Positions 1 to 7,601 of a DNA stretch of 32,829 nt are shown here, piece after piece. The DNA is from Rubripirellula sp. (lineage in GTDB: Bacteria; Planctomycetota; Planctomycetia; Pirellulales; Pirellulaceae). The stretch's first letter is position 1; each line of letters opens with the position of its first letter. The position numbers and the translations under genes were made by a program. The stretch lies in NCBI GenBank assembly GCA_029245125.1, contig JAQWPZ010000300.1, positions 1 to 32,829 of the forward strand. Reading direction: 5' to 3'. Under the pieces are notes generated by a model that was given only the letters and a program-made list of their open reading frames with translations, was not told the origin of the DNA and did no database searches.

Positions 1-240
1 GCCGGCTACCCGTTGCGTGGTGGAGCGCTTGTGAAAAACGTTCGCAGCGGCTCACCAGCTGAATCGGCCAATTTGCAGCGGGGAGATATCATCGTCGAAT
101 TCAACGGCCGACAAGTCGAGAGTGATGATCATCTGGTCGCCCAGGTTGGTCTGGTGCCCGCCGGATCCGCCGTACCGATGATCATTTACCGAAACGGTAA
201 ACGCTACCGAAGTGAGGTTGTCCTTAGCGACCTTGATTAA
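1..240 (+). CDS. PDZ-domain protein, 3' end (HtrA/DegP-like serine protease probable)
   Basis: Frame 1 is open from the first base to a TAA at 238-240, so this is the C-terminal 79 residues of a gene that begins outside the window. The segment reads as the second half of a PDZ domain: a hydrophobic strand (GGALVKNV), then GSPAESANLQRGDIIVEFNG and a final strand ending in YRNGKRYRSEVVL. The spacing of 'SPAESANLQRGDIIVEFNG' is typical of the PDZ domains that close HtrA/DegP periplasmic proteases, where they bind exposed C-termini of misfolded proteins. The catalytic trypsin-like domain is not in the window, so protease identity is inferred. Other secreted PDZ proteins, such as S41 peptidases, remain possible. 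Confidence 0.75.
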   Translation, partial: AGYPLRGGALVKNVRSGSPAESANLQRGDIIVEFNGRQVESDDHLVAQVGLVPAGSAVPMIIYRNGKRYRSEVVLSDLD

Positions 241-405
241 TCGCGACGGCGTAATGCTTGCTCCATCCCGCGGGCTCTTGCAGTTTGCGCTGAGGCAATG
301 ACAAGCCTATCGCAACGGTGAGCAGTTCTTTGTTCAGTTGCGGCATCCGAAATCGCAAGGTGATCTGAATCACTTTGCGATTTTTTTGCGCATGTGCGAA
401 AGTGG

Positions 406-1815
406 CTAGACCATTCGCATCCGTCTCCAACGACCTTGCAAGAACCTGAGCAGCATGAGTGTGGCCAACGTCCAAATCCAAAGAGTGACCATCCACCACC
501 ACCAGTGCAGTAAACCGTTTTCAGGTTCCCAGGTGAATCCAATGGTCAATGCGACGGCGGAGGCGGCAAGTCCACTCAGGAGAACAAACCACGTGTCCCC
601 CGCGCCGCGGAGAGCGCCAGCAACGATCAATTGAGTGGCATCAAGCACGACGTAAATCGCAACAAACTTTAGTAAGCCCTTGGCGATCGCGATTGCTTGG
701 ACGGACGCTTCGCCACTCTGGTTCAGTTCGTACAGACTCATCAGCCAGTCGGGCGCGACCAAGTACGCGGTTACCCAGCCGCCGGAGTAGAGCAAGCCGA
801 TCATGATCGCGGCGTAAACGCTGCGAGCCGCGCGGGCGGGACCACTTTCCAGCAGGTGACGACCCACGAGTACTGAGGCAGCGATGGAAACACCGACCAG
901 CGGTATGAACGCGACCATGTTGAAATTAATCGCCATCGTTGTCGCCCGCAGAGGAACGTCACCGATGTTCCCGATTCGGAGTACGATGACAGTGAATCCG
1001 CCCGATTCAGTCAAATACATCAAACCGGTTGGGAACCCGTAGAACAAAAGGTTCCGGATCCGCTGAGCGTCGAACCCGAACCCAGCTCGGATTCGATATT
1101 GCGCTTCATATTTTGGACGCAGGATCAGCCAACTGTAGCAAGCCGCTTTGAACCAGAACGAAATGACGCTGGCGATTGCCGCCCCTGCAATTCCCATCGC
1201 GGGAACAGCAATCCCGATCGCGGGGATCGGGCCAGTACCGTAGATCATCAGTAGATCGAGCAAGAAATTGAGCACACCTGACGCGATCGAGACCCACATA
1301 ATGATGCTGGTCCGCTCGGTGCCGCTGAAGAATCCACTCAACGCGGTTTCCATAACGATGCCGGCAGCACCCAGCATCAACAGACGCAGATAGGTCGATT
1401 GCAAACCGATCAGTTCTTCTGGTTGTCCTGTCCACTGGAACAGTCTGGTTGCATAGATCGCTGCAACCACGAACAGCGGCGTCATCGCCAGCGCAAGCCA
1501 GACCGCTTGCCACAGGAAGCGTCCAATCTGGTCGTCCTCCTTCGCTCCAACGTACTGACTGATGATCGCTCCGGTCATCGACGCAATTCCCACCGGCAGG
1601 CAGGCGAGGACCCAGAACAAGTTACCGCCAGCCATGGCGGCACTCATCGACTCACCGTCGAACCACAGCAATAGTGTGCGGTCAGCGAAGAGAACCAATG
1701 AAAAGGTTCCCGCACTGACCATCAGCGGTAAGGCGACGCGAAGGACTTCTCGCACAGCGCTGGAGAACGAATCGTCCAGCGTCGTTTGAGTGGAAGAGGA
1801 ATGCTGGGCCGTCAT
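406..1815 (-). CDS. MATE family multidrug/cation efflux transporter
   Basis: This 469-residue integral membrane protein has about twelve hydrophobic segments, the usual size and topology of MATE exporters, which expel organic cations or drugs in exchange for Na+ or H+. After a short polar N-terminus, helix 1 (LRVALPLMVSAGTFSLVLFADR) matches the start of a MatE repeat, and the second repeat begins near residue 240 (LLFYGFPTGLMYL). The ATG overlaps the TGA of the upstream rhomboid gene as ATGA at 1812-1815, so the two are almost certainly co-transcribed and may be translationally coupled. A tryptophan-rich stretch (LLHWWWWMVTLWIW) lies in the last helix region. The substrate cannot be told from sequence. 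Confidence 0.85.
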   Translation of the reverse strand: MTAQHSSSTQTTLDDSFSSAVREVLRVALPLMVSAGTFSLVLFADRTLLLWFDGESMSAAMAGGNLFWVLACLPVGIASMTGAIISQYVGAKEDDQIGRFLWQAVWLALAMTPLFVVAAIYATRLFQWTGQPEELIGLQSTYLRLLMLGAAGIVMETALSGFFSGTERTSIIMWVSIASGVLNFLLDLLMIYGTGPIPAIGIAVPAMGIAGAAIASVISFWFKAACYSWLILRPKYEAQYRIRAGFGFDAQRIRNLLFYGFPTGLMYLTESGGFTVIVLRIGNIGDVPLRATTMAINFNMVAFIPLVGVSIAASVLVGRHLLESGPARAARSVYAAIMIGLLYSGGWVTAYLVAPDWLMSLYELNQSGEASVQAIAIAKGLLKFVAIYVVLDATQLIVAGALRGAGDTWFVLLSGLAASAVALTIGFTWEPENGLLHWWWWMVTLWIWTLATLMLLRFLQGRWRRMRMV

Positions 1816-2819
1816 CTTGCCACGGCACGCCCTGCGAGCGCAAAGAAAATGCCCCCCATCAACCCACCCAAGTGGGCACCATTGGCCACATTAGGCACCA
1901 GTGGTGTCATGCACGCGACCAGCCATACAAGCATCAGGATGACATTCATGGGGACTAAGTGGACGGGATAGGTGGGGTCGACCGCCGGACGAATCCAAAG
2001 AAAGCCGAACAGTCCGTACACCGCCCCCGAGGCTCCGATCACAAACGGCGATCCTTGGAGGGCTTGCGGCATCCAATCGGAGGTCGGGAGTGAAACCTGT
2101 AGCAATGTTCCGGCGATCCCAGTTACGAAGATCAAGAGCAAGAAAAACAAAGAACCGTGTAAGCGTTCGATCACTGAGCCCAGAAAAAACAACCACAACA
2201 TGTTGAAGGCGAGATGAAATTCATCACCGTGCATGAACATGGGGGTGATCAGTCTCCACCACTCGCCCTTGCGGACCGACGCGTACGGATCCTGCTTCTC
2301 GGGTGACCAATCGCGACGATCGACGAACGAGAGCAGAAGATAAGTTTGCTGCTCTAGGCTCAGGGTGCCGTCGGCTTTGGGCCGTGGGCTACCGAAGTGG
2401 CTGGTCAAGCTGACGATGATAGCGATGACGATGAGGGTGATTGTGGCGGGAATCCCACGTCGCTTCAGACGGATACCGGCAAGTGGTTCGAGGCCTGGTC
2501 GATCGAGCATTTGTTGCTGGACCGGCATCGATCGGATTGCTTTTTCTCGCTCTTTCTGCCGTTTTTTCTCCTCCGTCTCCCGTTCATCGCGGATTTGTTT
2601 GGCTTTTTCGGTGACCTCGTACCGTGGGGCGTTCTGGTCCTGCTGAAAGCTGGCGAATTCACGCTTGGCCGCCTCGACCTGCTGCTCGTCGCGAACCCAA
2701 ATACTCCAGGAGCCGTCCGATTCGTCGTGGTTGATCGTGGTCACGATCGACTGGGTTACCAAAAAATCCGACAATTTTTTGGCACTGGATTCGTCTGGGA
2801 GCGTTCCGATTCGCCGCAT
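1812..2819 (-). CDS. Rhomboid family intramembrane serine protease
   Basis: The 335-residue protein has a cytosolic N-terminal domain (about 1-70, an alpha/beta fold like the GlpG N-domain), a highly charged Lys/Arg/Glu linker (about 71-120) and a six-helix membrane core. The catalytic serine is S264 in GASGAVYG and the partner histidine is H316 in NGAHLGG. The oxyanion-side residues H202 and N206 of the HLAFNM helix are also present, so it should be active. Rhomboids cut single-pass membrane proteins within or near the membrane. The predicted start ATG is at 2817-2819, and the stop overlaps the MATE start by 4 bp, suggesting one transcript. The natural substrate is unknown. Confidence 0.9.
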   Translation of the reverse strand: MRRIGTLPDESSAKKLSDFLVTQSIVTTINHDESDGSWSIWVRDEQQVEAAKREFASFQQDQNAPRYEVTEKAKQIRDERETEEKKRQKEREKAIRSMPVQQQMLDRPGLEPLAGIRLKRRGIPATITLIVIAIIVSLTSHFGSPRPKADGTLSLEQQTYLLLSFVDRRDWSPEKQDPYASVRKGEWWRLITPMFMHGDEFHLAFNMLWLFFLGSVIERLHGSLFFLLLIFVTGIAGTLLQVSLPTSDWMPQALQGSPFVIGASGAVYGLFGFLWIRPAVDPTYPVHLVPMNVILMLVWLVACMTPLVPNVANGAHLGGLMGGIFFALAGRAVAR

Positions 2820-3089
2820 GGGGACATTTCATCAAGAAGGCAGGGAGTGGGCGTTGAAGCCGAAATCGTAGCACGCAGGGGGACACGGTTGAACGAGGAT
2901 CGTTCCTGGATTGCTGGTCGGAGGCACAAAAACAACGTAAATGAACTCGATTGAGCAGCCTTGGGGACGTTAAGCCTTGCCGCAATCGGCTTCCTCAGAA
3001 TAATATGGAGTGGAGCAAGGCTGGTCCGACTTCCGTCGACTGGCCGCGAGCATGTCTACACCATGTCCATGACAAGGGACGATTCTAAG

Positions 3090-3422
3090 ATGGCAGTGAA
3101 ATTGAGCGAACGGGCCGCAGAAGAAGTGAAGCGGTTTCAGCAAGAGCATAGTTTTGGCGAAGAAATGGTCCTGCGTATCGGCATCGCTGCCGGTGGCTGC
3201 AGCGGTTTCAGCTACACACTGAACTTTGACGACCAATTCGACGATAAGGCAGACACGAAATACGAATGCCACGGCGTGCCGGTTGTGGTCGACAAAAAGA
3301 GTGCCCTCTACCTCGATGGTACTACGGTCGACTGGTACGAAAGCCTGGAGAAGCAGGGATTCACCTTTGAGAATCCCAACGCAACCAAGAGCTGCGGATG
3401 CGGTAGTTCGTTCCAGGCCTAG
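3090..3422 (+). CDS. HesB/IscA-type iron-sulfur cluster assembly or carrier protein
   Basis: The product is 110 residues, the normal size for A-type Fe-S carriers. The three conserved cysteines are present: C37 in AAGGCSGF and C102/C104 in SCGCGSSF. These bind iron or a [2Fe-2S]/[4Fe-4S] cluster that is passed to client enzymes. The frame is open further upstream with ATGs at 3063 and 3069 and beyond. The ATG at 3090 is preferred because the product [10 protein letters not shown] begins like family members and an AAGGGA sits at 3074-3079, 10 nt upstream. No isc or suf partner genes lie in the window, so it acts as a stand-alone carrier here. A terminator follows. Confidence 0.87.
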   Translation: MAVKLSERAAEEVKRFQQEHSFGEEMVLRIGIAAGGCSGFSYTLNFDDQFDDKADTKYECHGVPVVVDKKSALYLDGTTVDWYESLEKQGFTFENPNATKSCGCGSSFQA

Positions 3423-3453
3423 CCGGCTTCGGTTGAAACGAAACGTCAAACTC

Positions 3454-3490
3454 AAAGCGAAGTTGCCCCGTGGCGACTTCGCTTTTTTTT
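3454..3490 (+). terminator. Rho-independent terminator after the IscA-like gene
   Basis: The arms AAAGCGAAGT and ACTTCGCTTT pair perfectly and extend through a G-T pair and GCC/GGC to a CCGT loop, followed directly by a run of eight T. The hairpin lies about 30 bp after the stop codon of the Fe-S carrier gene and points in its direction. Confidence 0.9.
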
Positions 3491-3691
3491 ATTCGGCCAG
3501 TGTTGTTCTGTCAGTATTGGAGCGGATTGAGAATTTGATCGACGGATCTCTAACTGACTGAAGCTTGAATTGCAGCGCGAAGAAGAACTTTCAGTGCGAT
3601 AAAAGATCCGAGCGACGATTCATCGAGGTCGACGGGCTGCGATATCTGCTTTGGTCTCATTCCGCAGGCGAAGCTTTTTCGACCCGATCAA

Positions 3692-4123
3692 TTACGGCTC
3701 GTCGTCGAACCAGAGTTTGGCAGTGGCAAACTCGACGCTGTTGTCAGCCGGATCGCGGCAGTACAGCGAATGGCCGCCTCCGGACCAGTGGATTTCCGAT
3801 TCAATGGGGATCCCGTGTTGCGCGAGATTCTGTTTGATTTCGGTGAGTTGATCTTCGGCGACTTCAAAGGCGAAGTGCGAGCGGCCGTCGCACCCATGTT
3901 GTGGAATCATGGCCCCACTGACGGAGATTTCTTTGGTCCGAGAATCGTCAGGATGGAAAATCAGCAGCATCGACTGTCCCACACGAAGCATCAAATGGCG
4001 TTCCGGTTCATAGGCCACCACCGTCAGCCCAATGATCTGTTCGTAGAATTCTCTGGCGGCGGGTAGGTCTTTGGAATAGACAACGGTTTCAAGAATGCCG
4101 CGTGGCGTCTTGCGGTTCGTCAC
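3692..4123 (-). CDS. VOC superfamily (glyoxalase/bleomycin-resistance-like) protein
   Basis: This 143-residue protein has the paired beta-alpha-beta-beta-beta pattern of vicinal oxygen chelate proteins. The first module begins GILETVVYSKDLPAAREFYE and the second around HFAFEV. Candidate metal ligands are H83 (SHFAFEV) and E131 (NSVEFA). The position usually occupied by the first ligand is E12. Members include glyoxalases, dioxygenases and antibiotic-binding proteins, and the exact reaction cannot be assigned here. It follows the esterase gene after 3 bp, so the two are probably one transcript. There is no signal peptide, so it should stay in the cytoplasm while the esterase is exported. Confidence 0.83.
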   Translation of the reverse strand: MTNRKTPRGILETVVYSKDLPAAREFYEQIIGLTVVAYEPERHLMLRVGQSMLLIFHPDDSRTKEISVSGAMIPQHGCDGRSHFAFEVAEDQLTEIKQNLAQHGIPIESEIHWSGGGHSLYCRDPADNSVEFATAKLWFDDEP

Positions 4124-4126
4124 GTT

Positions 4127-5077
4127 TCAGCTGCCATTGTTTTTAATGGGTTGGTTGCTTTTCAGTTGGTTGCTTTTCAGTTGGTTGTTGAAGAAGTCGA
4201 TTGATCGTTGGGTAATTTGCTCGCGACCCTCTTTTGCGCCTCGGAAACCGTGACCACCATCGATCACTTTGTGCAGTGTTGTTGGTACGGCTGCTTTTTG
4301 CAGCGCTGCATGCAGTAGTTCACTTTGGTTGTAGGCAACCAAACGATCATTGTCGCCGTGCAGGTGCAAAAAGGGTGGATCCTGCGGACTGACGTAAGTG
4401 ATTGGATTTGCCTCACGGCATTTATCAGGATTCTGCTGGATTGGGCCTCCAATGAATTTGGATTCGGGAGAATCGGGGGCATCGTGATTGATGTTCGACG
4501 GGAAATCATTCATTCGTAAGAAATCGGACGGACCAAACCAATTGCAAACGGCGTGCACGTGAGAGGGTGTTTGTTGGGTGATGGGATGTGTTTCGAAAAC
4601 ATCGGCGTCACCCGTCGTTCCCAGCATGGCGACCAAATGTCCGCCGGCAGAGGATCCCCATGCTCCGAACCGATCAGGATCCAAGTGAAACCGCTCGGAT
4701 TGATTTCGTAAAAAGCTAACCGCTGCTTTGCAGTCTTCGATTGCCGCGGGAAAGATAGCCTCGCCACTTAATCGATACTCAACGGAGGCAATCGCGTACC
4801 CATGCTGCAAGAGTACACGCGCGGGGCCAGCGCCCCGTTTGGAACCACCCTGCCAACCGCCACCATGAACCCAGATCACCAGCGGGGTTGGGGTATCTGA
4901 TTTCGGTCGATACAGGTCCAGTTTCAAAGAACGATCGCCCACCTTGGCATATTCCATATCAAGGTCGACAGTGACCCCGGCCGGGACTTGTGGTGGGCGT
5001 CGCTGCCGTTGCTGCTGCGCAATTCCAACTTGGGTAACCGAAATCAGCAAAAAAATTGATAGGCAGAATGAACGCAC
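4127..5077 (-). CDS. Secreted alpha/beta-hydrolase esterase (BD-FAE/Aes-like)
   Basis: The protein carries the HGGGW oxyanion-hole motif, the nucleophile serine in GSSAGG, an Asp in HGDNDRLV and a His in DGGHGF. This is the full catalytic triad of the esterase/lipase family that includes plant-polysaccharide deacetylases and feruloyl esterases. I chose the GTG at 5075-5077 because it places a clean signal peptide at the N-terminus (MRSFCLSIFLLISVTQVGIA, cut before QQQ). The frame stays open to a GTG at 5174-5176 (349 residues), which would add a polar 33-residue extension running to the edge of a tandem repeat. Near the C-terminus an in-frame 15 bp duplication gives QLKSNQLKSNQ. The substrate is probably an acylated sugar. 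Confidence 0.85.
   Translation of the reverse strand: MRSFCLSIFLLISVTQVGIAQQQRQRRPPQVPAGVTVDLDMEYAKVGDRSLKLDLYRPKSDTPTPLVIWVHGGGWQGGSKRGAGPARVLLQHGYAIASVEYRLSGEAIFPAAIEDCKAAVSFLRNQSERFHLDPDRFGAWGSSAGGHLVAMLGTTGDADVFETHPITQQTPSHVHAVCNWFGPSDFLRMNDFPSNINHDAPDSPESKFIGGPIQQNPDKCREANPITYVSPQDPPFLHLHGDNDRLVAYNQSELLHAALQKAAVPTTLHKVIDGGHGFRGAKEGREQITQRSIDFFNNQLKSNQLKSNQPIKNNGS
4151..4187. repeat. 15-bp tandem duplication in the esterase 3' end
   Basis: The unit TTGGTTGCTTTTCAG occurs at 4151-4165 and 4166-4180, followed by a partial third copy. It is in frame and encodes the repeated QLKSN near the esterase C-terminus, outside the catalytic fold. Confidence 0.9.
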
Positions 5078-5415
5078 GGGCGACTCGCTAAGGCGGGGGA
5101 TGGGGAGCTCTATTGTATGCTGCCCACCAGCGGAGAAAGCAACGTTTTGCGATCGTTCAGCAGGGAAAATATTCACATTGCGGGTGCAGGTTGGTCAACA
5201 CTGTGCGGGTGCATGTTGGTCAACACATTGCGGGTGCATGTTGGTCAACACTGTGCGGGTGCAGGTTGGTCAACACAGTGTCGGGCAGCATGCGACCAGC
5301 GAGTTGACCTGACCGCTCGTATGTGAAGCAAGCATTGCCGAAGTTGCCGCGCCTCGGAGATTCGCTCGAATGCATCCCCTGAATGCTGTCGCGGAAGGCA
5401 CCTTGAGAAGCGACG
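5078..5415. other. Intergenic region upstream of the esterase gene
   Basis: These 338 bp separate the CxxCH-protein gene from the esterase gene on the same strand. They hold the 25-bp tandem repeat array at 5174-5273. I see no further gene, no convincing terminator and no clear promoter. Open frames running through the array on the plus strand are low-complexity by-products of the repeat. Confidence 0.6.
5174..5273. repeat. Four tandem 25-bp repeats (minisatellite) upstream of the esterase
   Basis: Four contiguous 25-bp units occupy exactly 100 bp. Units 1 and 3 start CACATTG and units 2 and 4 start CACTGTG. Units 1 and 4 carry GCAGG where units 2 and 3 carry GCATG. Each unit ends in GTTGGTCAA and, with the next CAC, forms the small inverted repeat GTTG-N2-CAAC. 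Read on the minus strand, each unit presents TTGACC, resembling a -35 box. With the esterase start at 5077 the array lies 97-196 bp upstream, where it could act as a multi-site protein-binding region. It may equally be a slippage product. Confidence 0.92.
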
Positions 5416-6639
5416 CTAAGGTCGGCCGTCCGTTTTCATATGAAACCGACGATTGAATAGATCGGGATCGAAGGGATTCTCGACGATCGGTAAGCGAGCA
5501 GGGCCCGACGACGAGGCATCCAGAATTTCAACTTGGTTCGTTGCACCCACCACCTCGGTCTCCCGTTTTGCTGAAGCCGAGGTCAATTCGGAGAGGCTAG
5601 ATTCGGGAGCCGTGATTAGGGTTGAAGCTGGCTTGTCGGTTGTGGCTTGAGTGATGTCAGCTGGGGCTGCCTCTTTGGCGTTGAGGATACTGGCTGTCAT
5701 GCCGATCCAGCGTTGTAAGCCGTTGACAGCTTTCGCATTGCGGAGACCCAATGGCGCTTCTCCGCCACCATGTTTCGTGGTTGCGTAGGTCAGCAAGGGG
5801 CTATTGGCCGGATTGCCTTTGTTGATGTACGGCAGGGTGGCTTCCAGGTTGGATCGGGTGAATTCCGCGGAGGCACGTGTTCCTGAGGGAGGAGCAAATA
5901 TTTTCCACTGGACGTTGGTCTGATCGGCTAGTCGATGTGAATGACAATTGCTGCAGCGATTGACAAGCATCGGCTGGATCTGGGCAGCGAACAATTGCAG
6001 GGTTCGTCCTTCAATTGGGCTGGAAGTACTTTCGATGACCGGCGATTCAAACTGCACCGGGGCAACCTCAGGTGTCACTGCGGTCTCAGATGTCACTGCG
6101 GTAGCGTGGTTCTTTATTTGACTAACACGATCTTCGGAGACTCGTCGGTCAAGTTGCTGCTCGATCCGTTTTGCCTCGGGGTTCGTCGCGTCGATGGCGT
6201 AGGCCGCGCGTAATTCGGCAGCCGCTAAATCGAATAGGTCATAACGCAGGCACCAGTTTGCATCGGCAAGGTGGGTCTTTAGGTCCCCCGGTCGGTGGTG
6301 GTCGACCCGGAACTGATAAAGATTACGAATTGACGGGGCCCAACACGCGACTTGTTCCCGCGGGAGGCGGATTTCACCTCCCTGACGAGATTGAACGATC
6401 ACGTACTCGCCCAATTGGCGGGCCTTTCCAAACAGAACATGGTCGTTTTTCAGCAATACGCAGCCGAATGGCACCGGCGATGAATCGACCGGCGTCGCTT
6501 TTGGTGGAGGCGCATTTGGTTCAGGTGAAGATGCTTCGCGCAGCATTTCCCCGACATTTGCTGTTTGAGAGCAAACGGTGGTGGTCAATGCCATCAAAAA
6601 GGTGGCAAGCATCGCGATTCGGTTGTTGAAAGAGCCCAT
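5416..6639 (-). CDS. Secreted protein with one c-type haem site (CxxCH), planctomycete type
   Basis: The chosen ATG at 6637-6639 gives 407 residues starting MGSFNNRIAMLATFLMALTT, a plausible signal peptide. The frame is open upstream to 6780, but that extension is Cys/Arg-rich and unlike a secreted N-terminus. Residues about 45-190 form a soluble domain with a beta-rich part (GCVLLKNDHVLFGKARQLG) and a helical part resembling a TPR. The haem-binding motif CSNCH is at 229-233 and is followed by a segment ending LNAKEAAP. The C-terminal 60 residues are low-complexity Ser/Thr/Ala. Covalent haem implies an extracytoplasmic, possibly electron-carrying role, but no distal Met is obvious and no redox partner lies nearby. 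An in-frame 18-bp duplication occurs inside it. Confidence 0.7.
   Translation of the reverse strand: MGSFNNRIAMLATFLMALTTTVCSQTANVGEMLREASSPEPNAPPPKATPVDSSPVPFGCVLLKNDHVLFGKARQLGEYVIVQSRQGGEIRLPREQVACWAPSIRNLYQFRVDHHRPGDLKTHLADANWCLRYDLFDLAAAELRAAYAIDATNPEAKRIEQQLDRRVSEDRVSQIKNHATAVTSETAVTPEVAPVQFESPVIESTSSPIEGRTLQLFAAQIQPMLVNRCSNCHSHRLADQTNVQWKIFAPPSGTRASAEFTRSNLEATLPYINKGNPANSPLLTYATTKHGGGEAPLGLRNAKAVNGLQRWIGMTASILNAKEAAPADITQATTDKPASTLITAPESSLSELTSASAKRETEVVGATNQVEILDASSSGPARLPIVENPFDPDLFNRRFHMKTDGRP
6073..6102. repeat. 18-bp tandem duplication inside the CxxCH-protein gene
   Basis: TGTCACTGCGGT recurs after 18 bp (6073-6084 and 6091-6102) with CTCAGA between. The duplication is in frame and yields the doubled TAVT-x-E segments in a linker of the protein. 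Confidence 0.8.
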
Positions 6640-6764
6640 GGGGATGTGGATTATCAAACTTTGGGACTTCAAAGCAATCCAAGTTCTGGCTCCGGTATTA
6701 TGTTGATATTGGAACCGACAACGTGATTTCGGTCTTCGTGGATTTACGCAGCAGCAAGGAAAAA

Positions 6765-7580
6765 ATGTTTCACAATTCAATGACGAAGTTATTCATGCTC
6801 GCAGTCGCTTCTGTGGTTGGTCTAGCCGCCGCATGGATGAGCGACTTTGCTTATGGTGAAGAGTACCTGAATGGGATCAAGTGGGATCCGCCAGCGGTTG
6901 TCACCCCGGGTGATGCTGATGCTGAACCCCCGTCCGATGCGATCGTTCTGTTCGGCGGAGCCGATCTTTCAAAATGGAAGAATGGTGACAAATGGGCGGT
7001 CAGGGACGGGGTTGCCTATTCTGGGCAAGGCAAGTTGGTGAGCAAAGAGTCCTTTGGCGATTGTCAATTGCACCTTGAATGGAAAGCTCCTGAACCAGTC
7101 AAGGGAAGTGGTCAAGGACGTGGAAACAGCGGTGTATTTCTCATGGACCGCTATGAGATTCAGGTACTTGATTCCTACGACAACGAAACCTATCACGACG
7201 GTCAAGCTGGTGCGATCTACAAGCAGACTCCGCCAGCGGTCAACGCGATGCGGCCTCCGAGTCAGTGGAACACTTATGACATTTTTTGGACGGCGCCCCG
7301 TTTTGATGATGATGGCAAGCTGGTCTCACCGGCTTATATCACCGCGATTCACAATGGGGTTTTGATTCTGAATCACTTCGAGTTGAAAGGTGATACGCCG
7401 TATCACCGTCCGCCCCAATATCAGGCTCATCCGCCGACCGGACCTATCTCGTTACAAGACCATGGCAACCCGGTCGGTTTCCGCAATATCTGGGTTCGTC
7501 CCTTCCAATCAGCGAAGGGCGAGCAGGTCCGCAAACCCTTTTTGCGGAACGGCGATAAAGAGACACCGATCGAAGACTAA
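6765..7580 (+). CDS. Secreted DUF1080 (3-keto-disaccharide hydrolase-like) protein
   Basis: The ATG at 6765 is preceded by AAGGA at 6756-6760, a good ribosome-binding site, and gives 271 residues with a signal peptide ending near FAYG. The rest is one concanavalin-like beta-sandwich of the DUF1080 type. Recognisable landmarks are IVLFGGADLSKW, GDCQLHLEWKAPEP, GNSGVFL-DRYEIQVLDSY, QWNTYDI, HNGVLILNHFEL and GPISLQDHGNPVGFRNIWVRP. Some family members cleave 3-keto-glycosides and many planctomycete copies are secreted. The natural substrate here is unknown. The gene diverges from the CxxCH-protein gene and converges on pheT with 21 bp between stops. Confidence 0.88.
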   Translation: MFHNSMTKLFMLAVASVVGLAAAWMSDFAYGEEYLNGIKWDPPAVVTPGDADAEPPSDAIVLFGGADLSKWKNGDKWAVRDGVAYSGQGKLVSKESFGDCQLHLEWKAPEPVKGSGQGRGNSGVFLMDRYEIQVLDSYDNETYHDGQAGAIYKQTPPAVNAMRPPSQWNTYDIFWTAPRFDDDGKLVSPAYITAIHNGVLILNHFELKGDTPYHRPPQYQAHPPTGPISLQDHGNPVGFRNIWVRPFQSAKGEQVRKPFLRNGDKETPIED

Positions 7581-7601
7581 GTCGACGCGACACGTTTTCG
7601 T

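Noticed and set aside
5113..5326. Plus-strand open frames of 64-122 codons through the 25-bp repeats
   Set aside because: The unit length is not a multiple of three, so all frames stay open by chance of composition. The products are low-complexity and lack a ribosome-binding site.
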